Source: Sphingomonas citri
Lineage (GTDB): Bacteria; Pseudomonadota; Alphaproteobacteria; Sphingomonadales; Sphingomonadaceae
DNA length: 64,000 nucleotides
Reading direction: 5' to 3'
NCBI RefSeq assembly: GCF_019429485.1
Contig: NZ_JAHXZN010000001.1
Coordinates: 1,116,001-1,180,000, forward strand
Shown: positions 9,523 to 18,512 of the stretch, piece by piece
How the letters are laid out: each line of letters begins with the position of its first letter
Numbering within the stretch: position 1 is the first letter of the stretch
Notes under the pieces: model-generated
What the model was told of the DNA's origin: nothing
What the model saw: only the letters and a program-made list of their open reading frames with translations
Databases searched by the model: none
Position numbers and translations under genes: made by a program

Positions 9523-12500
9523 TCAGGCTCCCTCGGGGCGCGGTGCCCCGGGATGATGATCGAGGGCGGCGTCGTCCGCCCGGCGGTCGGCGTCGTCGGT
9601 CCGGTCGGGCGTCGCGGCTTGGCCGCCGTGCCCGAACAGCCGCAGCACGACGACGAAGAACATCGGCACGAAGAAGATCGCCAATACCGTGGCGGACAGC
9701 ATGCCGCCCACCACCGCGCGACCGATCGCGTTCTGGCCGCCCGCGCCCGCGCCGGTCGACACCGCCAGCGGCATCACGCCGAACACGAAGGCGAGGCTGG
9801 TCATCAGGATCGGGCGCAGGCGCAGCTTGGCCGCCTCCACCGCGGCGTCGAAGGCGCTGAGCCCCTCCGCCATCCGTTCCTCGGCGAATTCGACGATCAG
9901 GATCGCGTTCTTGGCGGACACGCCGATCGTGGTGATCAGGCCGACCTGGAGGTAGATGTCCTTGTTCAGACCGGTCAGCCACGCCGCGAGCACCGCGCCG
10001 ATGATGCCGAGCGGCACCACCAGCAGCACCGAGATCGGCACCGACCAGCTCTCGTATAGCGCGGCGAGGCAGAGGAAGACGATCAGCAGCGACAGCCCGT
10101 ACAGCGCCGGCGCCTGCCCGCCCGACAGCCGCTCCTCATAGGAGAGGCCGGTCCATTCCAGCGTCGTGCCCGGGGGCAGCTTGGCGTGGATCTCCTGCAG
10201 CGCCTCCATCGCGGCGCCGGTGCTCTGCCCCGGCCCGGGCGAGCCCTGCAGCTGCATCGCCGGCTGCCCGTTGTAGCGGGTCAGCGAGACGGGCGCGTTG
10301 GCCCATTCCAGCGTCGAGAAGGCGGTGAACGGCGCCATCTGTCCGTTCGCGCCGCGGACGTACAGCTCGCCGACGTCCTCGGGCGCCATCCGGTACGGCC
10401 CATCGTTCTGCACATAGACTCGCTTCACGCGACCGCGGTCGATGAAGTCATTGATATAGCCGCCGCCCCACGCTGTCGCGATGGTGCTGTTGACGTCGGC
10501 GAGGTCGAGCCCGAGCGCGCGCGCCTTGTCCTCGTCGATCTTCACCTTGAGCTGCGGCGCGTCCTCCAGGCTCAGCGGGCGCACCTGCGCCAGCCGCGGG
10601 TCCTGCGATGCCATGCCGAGCATCATGTTGCGGATCTGCGTCAGCTTCTCGTGCCCGACCCCGCCGGTGTCGACCAGCTGGACGTCGAAGCCGGTGGCAT
10701 TGCCGAGCTCCTGCACCGCGGGCGGGATCAGCGCGAAGATCAACCCGTCCTTATATTGCGAGAAGGACCCCATCGCGCGCCCGACGATCGCCTGGGCGCG
10801 ATTGTCGCCGCCGGAGCGATCCTCCCACGGCTTCAGGTTGACGAACACCAGGCCGGTGTTCTGGCCCTGGCCGGCGAAGCTGAAGCCGTTGATCGTGAAG
10901 ACGCCCTGGACGTTCTTGCCTTCCTGCTTGAGGAAGTGGTCGCGGGTCAGCGCCAGCCCCTTCTCGGTGCGCGCACTGCTCGCGCCCGCCGGGCCCTGCA
11001 CCAGCGCGAGCACGAAGCCCTGGTCCTCGTCGGGCAGGAAGCCCGAGGGCAGCCGGATGAACACGAGCGCCATGCCCGCGACGATCAGCAGATAGACCAG
11101 GAGCGAGCGCTTCCAGTGGCGCGCGGTGCTCTTCACCCCGCCCTCGTAGCGATGCTGCGCGCGGTCGAAGTTGCGGTTGAACCAGCGGAAGAAGCGCGCC
11201 AGCGGCCCGTTGCCCTCCTGCTTGTCCGGATCGTGCGGCTTCAGGATCGTGGCGCAGAGCGCCGGCGTCAGGATCAGCGCGACCAGCACCGAGAGCACCA
11301 TCGCCGAGACGATCGTGATCGAGAACTGACGGTAGATCACCCCCGTCGACCCGCCGAAGAAGGCCATCGGCAGGAACACCGCCGAGAGCACCATGCCGAT
11401 GCCGACCAGCGCGCTGCTGATCTCGTCCATCGACTTGCGCGCGGCTTCCTTGGGGCTGAGGTGCTCGGTGACGATCAGGCGCTCGACGTTCTCGACGACG
11501 ACGATCGCGTCGTCGACGAGCAGGCCGATCGCCAGCACCATGCCGAACAGGGTCAGCGTGTTGATCGTGAAGCCCGCCAGCGCCATCACCGCGAAGGTGC
11601 CGAGCAGCACCACCGGCACCGCGATCGTCGGGATCAGCGTCGCGCGCCAGTTCTGCAGGAACAGGAACATGACGAGGAAGACGAGCACCACCGCCTCGAT
11701 CAGCGTGTGGATCACCTGCTCCACCGACAGCCGCACGAACGGCGTGATGTCGTAGGGGTAGATCACCTTCACGTCGGCGGGCAGCGTCTTGCCGATCTCT
11801 GCGACGCGCGCCTTGAGCAGGTCGACCGTGTCGAGCGCGTTCGCGCCCGCCGCCAGCCGGACGCCGAAGCCCGATGCCGGCTTGCCGTTATACTGCACGT
11901 CGAAGCCGTAATTCTCGGCGCCGATCTCGACCCGCGCGACGTCGCGCAGCCGCACCACCGAGCCGTCCGTGCCGGTCTTCAGCCGGATGGTGCCGAACTG
12001 CTCGGGCGTCTGGAGCCGCGACTGCACTGAGACGGTCGCGTTGAGCATCTGCTCCTTGGGCGCGGGCTGTGCGCCGATCTGTCCGGCGGAGACCTGCGCG
12101 TTCTGCGCCTGCACCGCGGCGGTGACGTCGGCGACGGTCAGCGCGTAATTGTTGAGCTTGAGCGGATCGAGCCAGATGCGCATCGCGTACTGCGAGCCGA
12201 ACACCTGGAGCTCGCCGACGCCGTTGATGCGGCTGACCGGGTCCTGGAACTTCGACACGACCATGTCGGCGAGGTCGTTGTTGCTGTGCGACCCGTCGGT
12301 GGAAACGAGGCCGACGACCGCGAGGAAGCTCGCCGCCGACTTGGTGACCTGAATGCCCTGGCGCTGGACCTCCTGCGGCAGCAGCGGGGTCGCGGCCTGG
12401 AGCTTGTTCTGGACCTGCACCTGCGCGATGTCGGGGTCGGTACCCTGCTCGAAGGTCAGCGTGATCGTGACCACGCCCGCCGAGGAGGAAGAGGACGAGA

Positions 12501-12732
12501 AATAGCGCAGATTGTCGATGCCGCGCAGCTGCTGCTCGATGATCTGCGTGGTGGTGCGCTCGAGCGTCTCGGCGTCGGCGCCCGGATAGGTGGCGGCGAT
12601 CGCGACCGCGGGGGGTGCGATCTCGGGGAATTGCGCGACCGGCAGGCTGCGGATCGCGATGATCCCCGCCAGCATCAGCGCCATGGCGATGACCCATGCG
12701 AAGATGGGCCGGTCGATGAAGAAGCGCGACAT
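9523..12732 (-). CDS. RND multidrug efflux pump, HAE1 (AcrB/MexB) family
   Basis: 1069-residue inner-membrane proton/drug antiporter. The N-terminus [23 protein letters not shown] is the family hallmark. There are twelve membrane segments, two large periplasmic loops, and the proton-relay aspartate pair in [17 protein letters not shown] (TM4). The length is normal for AcrB. It is preceded by the adaptor gene with a 6-base gap and followed by the outer-membrane channel gene. The substrate range cannot be deduced. Expression is probably controlled by the TetR protein encoded divergently at 14077. Confidence 0.96.
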   Translation of the reverse strand: MSRFFIDRPIFAWVIAMALMLAGIIAIRSLPVAQFPEIAPPAVAIAATYPGADAETLERTTTQIIEQQLRGIDNLRYFSSSSSSAGVVTITLTFEQGTDPDIAQVQVQNKLQAATPLLPQEVQRQGIQVTKSAASFLAVVGLVSTDGSHSNNDLADMVVSKFQDPVSRINGVGELQVFGSQYAMRIWLDPLKLNNYALTVADVTAAVQAQNAQVSAGQIGAQPAPKEQMLNATVSVQSRLQTPEQFGTIRLKTGTDGSVVRLRDVARVEIGAENYGFDVQYNGKPASGFGVRLAAGANALDTVDLLKARVAEIGKTLPADVKVIYPYDITPFVRLSVEQVIHTLIEAVVLVFLVMFLFLQNWRATLIPTIAVPVVLLGTFAVMALAGFTINTLTLFGMVLAIGLLVDDAIVVVENVERLIVTEHLSPKEAARKSMDEISSALVGIGMVLSAVFLPMAFFGGSTGVIYRQFSITIVSAMVLSVLVALILTPALCATILKPHDPDKQEGNGPLARFFRWFNRNFDRAQHRYEGGVKSTARHWKRSLLVYLLIVAGMALVFIRLPSGFLPDEDQGFVLALVQGPAGASSARTEKGLALTRDHFLKQEGKNVQGVFTINGFSFAGQGQNTGLVFVNLKPWEDRSGGDNRAQAIVGRAMGSFSQYKDGLIFALIPPAVQELGNATGFDVQLVDTGGVGHEKLTQIRNMMLGMASQDPRLAQVRPLSLEDAPQLKVKIDEDKARALGLDLADVNSTIATAWGGGYINDFIDRGRVKRVYVQNDGPYRMAPEDVGELYVRGANGQMAPFTAFSTLEWANAPVSLTRYNGQPAMQLQGSPGPGQSTGAAMEALQEIHAKLPPGTTLEWTGLSYEERLSGGQAPALYGLSLLIVFLCLAALYESWSVPISVLLVVPLGIIGAVLAAWLTGLNKDIYLQVGLITTIGVSAKNAILIVEFAEERMAEGLSAFDAAVEAAKLRLRPILMTSLAFVFGVMPLAVSTGAGAGGQNAIGRAVVGGMLSATVLAIFFVPMFFVVVLRLFGHGGQAATPDRTDDADRRADDAALDHHPGAPRPEGA

Positions 12733-12738
12733 GCGGCG

Positions 12739-13989
12739 TTACTTTCCTTGCGCCTGCTGGCCCTGCTGTCCGCCGCCCTGCTGGCCCGGTGCACCCTGGC
12801 CCGGTGCGCCCTGGCCCGGCGCGGCCTGCGCGGCGTTCGGATTGTACGGCACCGCCTTCACCGGCATGCCGGGGCGCAGCATCATCGCGCCCTCCACCAC
12901 CACCTTGTCGCCCGCCTTGAGGCCCGAGGTGACCAGCCAGTTCTCGCCGATCGTCCGCGGCGCGGTGAGCGCGCGCGGCTGGAGCTTGCCATCGGGACCG
13001 ACGACCAGCACGCTCGGATTGCCCTTCTCGTCGCGGGTCACCGCACGTTGCGGCACCAGCAGCGCGTTGGCCTGCGTGCCCTCGACCAGCTCGGCGCGGA
13101 CGTACATGCCCGGGAGCAACAGCCCGCGAGGATTGGGGAAGAGCGCGCGGATCGTCTGCGTACCCGTGTTGGGATCGACGCTGACGTCGGCGAACTGCAG
13201 CTTGCCCTCGATCGGATAGACCGAGCCGTCCTCGAGCCGCAGCTGCACGCGCGCGGCGCGGCCGCCGCGCGAGAGATCGCCCGCGGCGATCTGCTGGCGC
13301 AGCCGCAGCAGGTCGGCGCTCGACTGGCTGACGTCGACGTAGATCGGGTCGAGTCGCTGGATCGTCGTCAGCGCATTCGTCTGCCCCGAGCTGACGAGCG
13401 CGCCGGTGGTGACGATCGAGCGCCCGATCCGCCCGGAGATCGGCGCGCGGATCGTGGTGCGCGCCAGATCGATCTGCGCGGTGCGCAGCGCGGCCTGCTG
13501 CGCGGCGACGTCGGCGCGCGCCTGCTCGGCGGAGGTCACCGCATTCTCGAAGTCCTGCCGCGCGATGGCGTTGATCTTGACGAGCTCGCCGTAGCGACGT
13601 TGCAGCGCCGCGCTCGACGCGATCGCGGCGCGCGCGCGCGCCAGCGCCGCGCGGGCGTTGGCGACCTGCGCCTGATAGGGCTGCGGGTCGACGCGGTAGA
13701 GCGCCTGCCCCTTCTTGACCTGGTCACCTTCGGTGAACAGCCGCGCGGTGACGAGGCCGTTGACCTGCGGGCGCACCTCGGACGTCTCATACGCGCTGGT
13801 ACGGCCGGGCAGCACCGTCGTCAGCGTGACCGACTCGGGCTGCACCGTGACCACACCGACCTGCGGCGGTGCGGCCTGCCCCTGCTGCTCGGCGCCGCCC
13901 TTGGCCGCACCCTGCTCGTTCCCGCCGCCGCTGCACGCAGCCAGCGGAACCATCACCAGCGCCGCGAGCGCCAACCCCTGTTTTGCCAT
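12739..13989 (-). CDS. RND efflux periplasmic adaptor (membrane fusion protein)
   Basis: 416-residue HlyD/AcrA-family adaptor linking pump and outer-membrane channel. The signal peptide ends VPLAAC (Cys19, lipobox LAAC). It is followed by biotinyl-lipoyl-like halves around a helical hairpin (ALARARAAIASSAALQRRYG), the usual TTIRAPISGRIGRS motif, and a beta-barrel domain. The C-terminus is a Gln/Gly/Pro-rich tail (GQGAPGQGAPGQQGGGQQG), low in complexity. The ATG at 13989 gives the clean lipoprotein signal; an in-frame extension upstream runs into the operator. First gene of the efflux operon. Confidence 0.94.
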   Translation of the reverse strand: MAKQGLALAALVMVPLAACSGGGNEQGAAKGGAEQQGQAAPPQVGVVTVQPESVTLTTVLPGRTSAYETSEVRPQVNGLVTARLFTEGDQVKKGQALYRVDPQPYQAQVANARAALARARAAIASSAALQRRYGELVKINAIARQDFENAVTSAEQARADVAAQQAALRTAQIDLARTTIRAPISGRIGRSIVTTGALVSSGQTNALTTIQRLDPIYVDVSQSSADLLRLRQQIAAGDLSRGGRAARVQLRLEDGSVYPIEGKLQFADVSVDPNTGTQTIRALFPNPRGLLLPGMYVRAELVEGTQANALLVPQRAVTRDEKGNPSVLVVGPDGKLQPRALTAPRTIGENWLVTSGLKAGDKVVVEGAMMLRPGMPVKAVPYNPNAAQAAPGQGAPGQGAPGQQGGGQQGQQAQGK

Positions 13990-14010
13990 GGACTTCTCGT
14001 CGAATGTGTG

Positions 14011-14024
14011 TGAGTGATCACTCA
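14011..14024. promoter_or_regulatory. Probable TetR-family operator (TGAGTGATCACTCA)
   Basis: A perfect 14-bp palindrome, extendable with one mismatch to 24 bp (14006-14029), in the 87-bp gap between the efflux operon (start 13989) and the divergent TetR gene (start 14077). Such a site between a TetR regulator and the RND operon it faces is the standard arrangement for AcrR/TtgR-type repressors that control both genes. The assignment is inferred from position and symmetry. Confidence 0.7.
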
Positions 14025-14076
14025 CTCACGAATGCTGCTACTGCGAAGAGAGCAGATCGTCAAGACGGGTAAGAAG

Positions 14077-14706
14077 ATGACGTCAGATGGTTATGCGGTG
14101 CCCGAACCGCGGGATCGCAGCGCCAAGGCCAACGCGCGGCGCGCGAAAATAGTTCAAGCCGCGCGGGAACTTTTCGCGGAGAACGGCTTCCACGCCACCG
14201 GGATGGCGCGCATCTCGGAGCGCTCGGGCGTGCTCGTCGGCCAGATATACCGTGATTTCGCCAACAAGGAGGCGATCGTCGCCGAACTGGCGGAGCAGGA
14301 CCTCGCCGAGTTCCTCGGCGGCGACGAATTGTGCTGCGGCGGCTGCGTGCCCGATCGCGCCGCGGTGCGTCTCTGGGTCGAGCGCTTCATCACCTGCGCC
14401 GACATGCCGGACGAGCGGCTCGTCTCGGAGATCATCGCCGAGACCACCCGCAACCCGCGTCTGGCCGCCATCTTCCGCTCGGTCGACGAGCGGCTGCGTG
14501 AGCGGCTGATCCAGGCACTGAGCGCGATCGTGCCGCAGGCGAGCGCGGCCGAGCCGCTGCGCTGCCTCGCCGAGTCGATCCTCGTGGTCTCGGCGGGGAT
14601 CTTCCAGCGCCGGGTGGTGAAAAAGCAGGAGACGCCGCCGGCGGTGATGGCGCTGCTGATGGACTTCGTCGAGCGCGAGATCGACCGTCTCGCCGCGCAG
14701 GGCTGA
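14077..14706 (+). CDS. TetR/AcrR-family transcriptional regulator
   Basis: 209 residues. The N-terminal TetR helix-turn-helix reads ARRAKIVQAARELFAENGF, then ATGMARISERSGVLVGQIYRDF and ANKEAIVAEL, all classic for the family. The ligand-binding domain carries an unusual CCGGC cluster (about residues 87-91), which might sense thiol-reactive compounds or metal; this is speculation. The ATG at 14077 starts just before the conserved region; ATG 14032 would add 15 residues. Divergent orientation and the palindrome at 14011 make it the likely repressor of the RND efflux operon. Confidence 0.9.
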   Translation: MTSDGYAVPEPRDRSAKANARRAKIVQAARELFAENGFHATGMARISERSGVLVGQIYRDFANKEAIVAELAEQDLAEFLGGDELCCGGCVPDRAAVRLWVERFITCADMPDERLVSEIIAETTRNPRLAAIFRSVDERLRERLIQALSAIVPQASAAEPLRCLAESILVVSAGIFQRRVVKKQETPPAVMALLMDFVEREIDRLAAQG

Positions 14707-14760
14707 CCGCCGCCGACTACGACCCCGAGGCGGTTGCGGCCGGACCCCGCCCGCGCTTAA

Positions 14761-15789
14761 ATGTCCGAGCAATTTCAGGGGGGTTTGCGTTTGTTGTCGA
14801 AGCCGACCAAGCTCGCGGACCTGGCGGCGCTCGCGGGCGTGTCGACCGCCACGGTGTCGCGCGCGCTGTCGGGCCACCCATCGGTGAGCAAGGCGACGCA
14901 GGCGCGCATCCAGGCGCTGGCGCGCGAGCACGACGTCCGCCCCAACCAGCTGGCGCGCAACCTGCGGCTGCGCAGCACCGGCGCGATCGGGCTGGCGATG
15001 CCGCTGGGGCACGCGCGCACCCAGCACCTGACCGACCCCTTCTTCCTCTCGCTGCTCGGCTATATCGCCGACCTGCTGGTCGATCGCGGCTATGACGTGC
15101 TGCTCTCGCGCGTGCTGCCCGAGAACGGCGACTGGCTCGATCGGCTGGTCGACGCCGGGCGGGTCGACGGCCTGCTGCTCGTCGGCCAGTCCGACCAATA
15201 TGAGACGATCGAGCGCGTCGCCTCCCGCTATGCGCCGCTCGTCGCCTGGGGCGTCCACCGCGAGGGGCAGCGTCACCTCGCTATCGGCTCGGACAATGTC
15301 GCGGGCGGGCGGCTGGCGGCGGAGCATCTGCTCGAGCGCGGTCGCCGCCGCCTGCTCTTCGTTGGCGACCCCGCCCCACCCGAGTTCGCCGACCGGCTGG
15401 CCGGCTTCGCCGCGGCCGCGCGCGCCGCCGGCGTGCGCGCCGAGGTGCTCGCCACGGCGATGGACCCCGATCGAGTCCATGCGGCGATGCGGACCCGACT
15501 CGCGGTCGGTACCTTGCCCGACGCGATCTTCGCCGCCTCGGACGTCGCCGCGATGAGCGTGCTCCGCGCAGTGGGCGAGGCCGGGCTCGACGTGCCGCGC
15601 GAGGTGGCGGTGATCGGCTACGACGACGTCACGCTCGCCGCCCACACCTCGCCCCCGCTGACCACGATCCGCCAGGACCTCGCGCGCGGCGCGGCGCTGA
15701 TGGTCGATCGCTTGCTCGCGCGAGTGGCGGGCGAGACGGCGGAGCACGCGGTGATCGCACCCGAGCTGGTGGTGCGCGCCTCGACCTGA
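14761..15789 (+). CDS. suxR: LacI-family regulator of a sux-type sucrose locus
   Basis: About 342 residues. The LacI helix-turn-helix (LADLAALAGVSTATVSRALS) and hinge helix (NQLARNLRLRSTGAIGL) are followed by a periplasmic-binding-like sugar domain ending in the usual VIGYDDVTLAAHTSPPLTTI. It lies directly upstream of, and in line with, a TonB receptor, an amylosucrase and an MFS sugar transporter, the set grouped with suxR in Xanthomonas. Two LacI-type operators lie 77-113 bases beyond its stop. ATG 14761 is used; TTG 14791/14794 follow a strong AGGGGGG and may be the true start. The symbol is assigned by context. Confidence 0.85.
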   Translation: MSEQFQGGLRLLSKPTKLADLAALAGVSTATVSRALSGHPSVSKATQARIQALAREHDVRPNQLARNLRLRSTGAIGLAMPLGHARTQHLTDPFFLSLLGYIADLLVDRGYDVLLSRVLPENGDWLDRLVDAGRVDGLLLVGQSDQYETIERVASRYAPLVAWGVHREGQRHLAIGSDNVAGGRLAAEHLLERGRRRLLFVGDPAPPEFADRLAGFAAAARAAGVRAEVLATAMDPDRVHAAMRTRLAVGTLPDAIFAASDVAAMSVLRAVGEAGLDVPREVAVIGYDDVTLAAHTSPPLTTIRQDLARGAALMVDRLLARVAGETAEHAVIAPELVVRAST

Positions 15790-15865
15790 GCGGGTGCCGT
15801 CGGGTACCCGCGCGCCCGGATTCAGCGGCACTGCACATTTCCCCAGGTAAGACCACCGTCCTCAA

Positions 15866-15902
15866 CGCAATCGTTTGCACAATCCTGTTGCAATCGATTG
15901 CA
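15866..15902. promoter_or_regulatory. Two tandem LacI-type operators ahead of the TonB receptor
   Basis: Site 1 at 15866-15879 (CGCAATCGTTTGCA) and site 2 at 15889-15902 (TGCAATCGATTGCA, a perfect palindrome) differ at two of 14 positions and have centres 23 bp apart, about two helical turns. Both carry the CG centre expected for LacI-family proteins. They lie 64-100 bases before the receptor's ATG, so binding by the adjacent regulator would block this promoter until sucrose or a derivative is present. The regulator assignment is inference from proximity. Confidence 0.75.
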
Positions 15903-15965
15903 GAAAAGGGCATTCGCCTGTGGGTCGGTCGCGGAGACGACCGATCACCCGCTGGGGAGGACATC

Positions 15966-18449
15966 ATGATCGCGCGTTATCGCCTGCTCGCCGGGGTGCC
16001 GGCGCTGTTGCTCGCCGCCGCCGCCCAGGCGCAGACCGCCGTCCCCGTCGCCGAGACGACGGCTGACCAGATCACCGACACACCCGCCCCCGCCGAGGAC
16101 ATCGTCGTCACCGGCGTCGCGCAGGGGCGTAACCGGCTTGACACCTCGGTGTCGGTCAGCTCGCTCGACGCCGACCTCACCAGCAAGATCCCGCCGCGCA
16201 ACACCGCCGAGATCCTGCGCAACCTGCCCGGCGTGCGAGTCGAGGCCTCCGGCGGCGAGGGCAACGCCAATATCGCGGTGCGCGGCCTGCCGGTCGCCTC
16301 GGGCGGTTCCAAGTTCCTCCAGCTCCAGGAAGACGGCCTGCCCGTCCTTGAGTTCGGCGACATCATCTTCGGCAACGCCGACATCTTCATCCGCAACGAT
16401 CTGTCGCTGGCGCGCATCGAGTCGGTGCGTGGCGGCTCCGCCTCCACCTTCGCCAGCAACTCGCCCGGCGGCATCATCAACTTCATCTCAAAGACGGGCG
16501 AGCAGGAGGGCGGCTCGTTCCAGCTCTCGTCCGGCATCGACTATCGCGAGTATCGCGCCGACTTCGCTTATGGCGGCCGGATCGACGCCAACACGCGCTA
16601 CGAGCTGAGCGGTTTCTATCGCCTCGGCGACGGCCCGCGCGACGTCGGCTATGACGCCATGCGCGGCGGCCAGATCAAGGCCAATATCACGCGCGAGTTC
16701 GACGGCGGCTACGTCCGCCTGTACGGCAAATATCTCGACGACCGCAGCATCGCCTATCTGCCCAACCCGGTGCGCGTGAGCGGCAGCGGCGCGGATCCGA
16801 GTTACAGCAACGTGCCCGGCTTCTCGATCAACCAGGACACGCTGCACAGCCGCTACATCGGCTCGGTGCTGACGCTCGACGGCGACAACAATCCCGTGCG
16901 CCGCAGCATCGGCGACGGGATGCACCCCGACGTCAAGTCGGTCGGGTTCGAAGGTCAGTTTGCGATCGCTGACGGCTGGAACGTCACCGAGCGGTTCCGC
17001 TACTCGGACATCTCGGGCGACTTCGTCTCGCCCTTCCCGGCCGCGGTCGGCGACGCGCAGACTGCGGCGGACGCGCTCGCCGGCCCCAACGCGCAGCTCT
17101 ATTACGCCAGCGGGCCGCTCTCGGGGCAGCGGATCGCCAGCCCCTCGACGCTCGGCGGCAACGGCCTGCTCGCCAGCGTGGTGCTGTTCGACGTCGACCT
17201 GAAGAGCCTCAACAACATCACCAACGACCTGCGCGTCAACGGCAAGCTCGATCTCGGCGGCGGTGCGGTGACGCTGGCGGCGGGCATCTACAACTCGCGT
17301 CAGGACATCGTCACCGACTGGCTGTGGACCAGCTTCTACCAGACCGTGCAGGGCGACGGCCGCTCGGTGCTGGTCGACGTGCGCGACTCAACCGGCGCGG
17401 CGCGCACCGCGGGGGGCACGCTCTACTCGGCGTCCTTCTTCGGCAATTGCTGTCGCCGCAGCTATGACATGCGCTACACCACCAACGCGCCGTTCGCGCA
17501 GCTCGGCTTCGAGCTCGGCCGGTTCAACGTCGACGGGTCGCTGCGCTATGACTTCGGCAGCGCCAAGGGCAGCATCGCGGGCGACCTACCCGGCGCGACC
17601 ACGACGCGCGCGCAGGACATCGACGGCGACGGTTTCCTCTCCTCCGCCGAACAGGCGGTGGCGTTCACCCCGGCCAACCGCACGCCGGTCGACTATACCT
17701 ACCGCTATCTCTCCTACTCGGCCGGCATCAACTACCGGCTGAGCGACACGCTGGCGGCGTTCGCGCGCTACAGCCGCGGCGGCCGCGTCAACGCCGACCG
17801 GCTGCTGTTCGGCCCGCTGATCGACACCACCACCGGCGGGCTGGTCGCGGGCGCCAAGCCGTACGACTTCGTCAAGCAGGCCGAGGGCGGGCTGAAGTTC
17901 TCGACCGGGCCGCTCGCGCTCTACGCCACCGTGTTCAACGCGCGCACGCAGGAGACCAACTACCTGCTATCGCAGCAGCAGTTCACCAGCCGCGACTATG
18001 AGGCGACCGGCGTCGAGCTGGAAGGCCGCTTCCGCGCCGGCCCGTTCTCGCTGACCGCGGCGGGCACCTATACCGATGCCAAGATCAAGCGCGACGCCAC
18101 TGATACGACGCTCGACGGCAACCGCCCGCAGCGCCAGGCCGCCTTCGTCTACCAGGCGACGCCGCAAGTCGACTTTGGCCGGGTGAGTTTCGGTGCCAAC
18201 GTGATCGGCACCACGTCCAGTTACACCCAGCCGATCAACGACCTGAAGATGCCCGCCTACACCCAGGTCAACGGCTTCCTGCTGGTGCGCGCGGCCGAGA
18301 ACGTCAGCTTCAACCTCAACGCCAACAACATCTTCGACGTGAAGGGCATCACCGAAGCGGAGGACGCCAGCATCCCGGCCAACGGGCTGGTGCGCGCGCG
18401 CTCTATCAACGGGCGAACCATCGCCGCCTCGGTGCGCTTCGATTTCTGA
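15966..18449 (+). CDS. suxA: TonB-dependent receptor, probable sucrose uptake
   Basis: 827 residues. Signal peptide MIARYRLLAGVPALLLAAAAQAQ, TonB box region EDIVVTGVAQ, a plug domain (about 50-180) with EILRNLPGVRVEASGGEGN and IESVRGGSASTFASNSPGG, then the barrel ending in NGRTIAASVRFDF. The ATG at 15966 is fixed by the signal peptide and a strong GGGGAGGA ribosome site. It is the first gene after the LacI operators and is followed within 63 bases by the amylosucrase gene. By analogy with SuxA of Xanthomonas it would carry sucrose across the outer membrane; transport itself is inferred. Confidence 0.9.
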   Translation: MIARYRLLAGVPALLLAAAAQAQTAVPVAETTADQITDTPAPAEDIVVTGVAQGRNRLDTSVSVSSLDADLTSKIPPRNTAEILRNLPGVRVEASGGEGNANIAVRGLPVASGGSKFLQLQEDGLPVLEFGDIIFGNADIFIRNDLSLARIESVRGGSASTFASNSPGGIINFISKTGEQEGGSFQLSSGIDYREYRADFAYGGRIDANTRYELSGFYRLGDGPRDVGYDAMRGGQIKANITREFDGGYVRLYGKYLDDRSIAYLPNPVRVSGSGADPSYSNVPGFSINQDTLHSRYIGSVLTLDGDNNPVRRSIGDGMHPDVKSVGFEGQFAIADGWNVTERFRYSDISGDFVSPFPAAVGDAQTAADALAGPNAQLYYASGPLSGQRIASPSTLGGNGLLASVVLFDVDLKSLNNITNDLRVNGKLDLGGGAVTLAAGIYNSRQDIVTDWLWTSFYQTVQGDGRSVLVDVRDSTGAARTAGGTLYSASFFGNCCRRSYDMRYTTNAPFAQLGFELGRFNVDGSLRYDFGSAKGSIAGDLPGATTTRAQDIDGDGFLSSAEQAVAFTPANRTPVDYTYRYLSYSAGINYRLSDTLAAFARYSRGGRVNADRLLFGPLIDTTTGGLVAGAKPYDFVKQAEGGLKFSTGPLALYATVFNARTQETNYLLSQQQFTSRDYEATGVELEGRFRAGPFSLTAAGTYTDAKIKRDATDTTLDGNRPQRQAAFVYQATPQVDFGRVSFGANVIGTTSSYTQPINDLKMPAYTQVNGFLLVRAAENVSFNLNANNIFDVKGITEAEDASIPANGLVRARSINGRTIAASVRFDF

Positions 18450-18512
18450 CGCGCGGGCGTGGCGGCGATACCCGGCGCGTCTATGGTGCGCGATGTGACA
18501 GGAAGGATGACG

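Noticed and set aside
10186..12030. Long plus-strand open frame opposite the RND pump gene.
   Set aside because: Antisense shadow with low-complexity Arg/His/Asp content; the pump is full length and typical.
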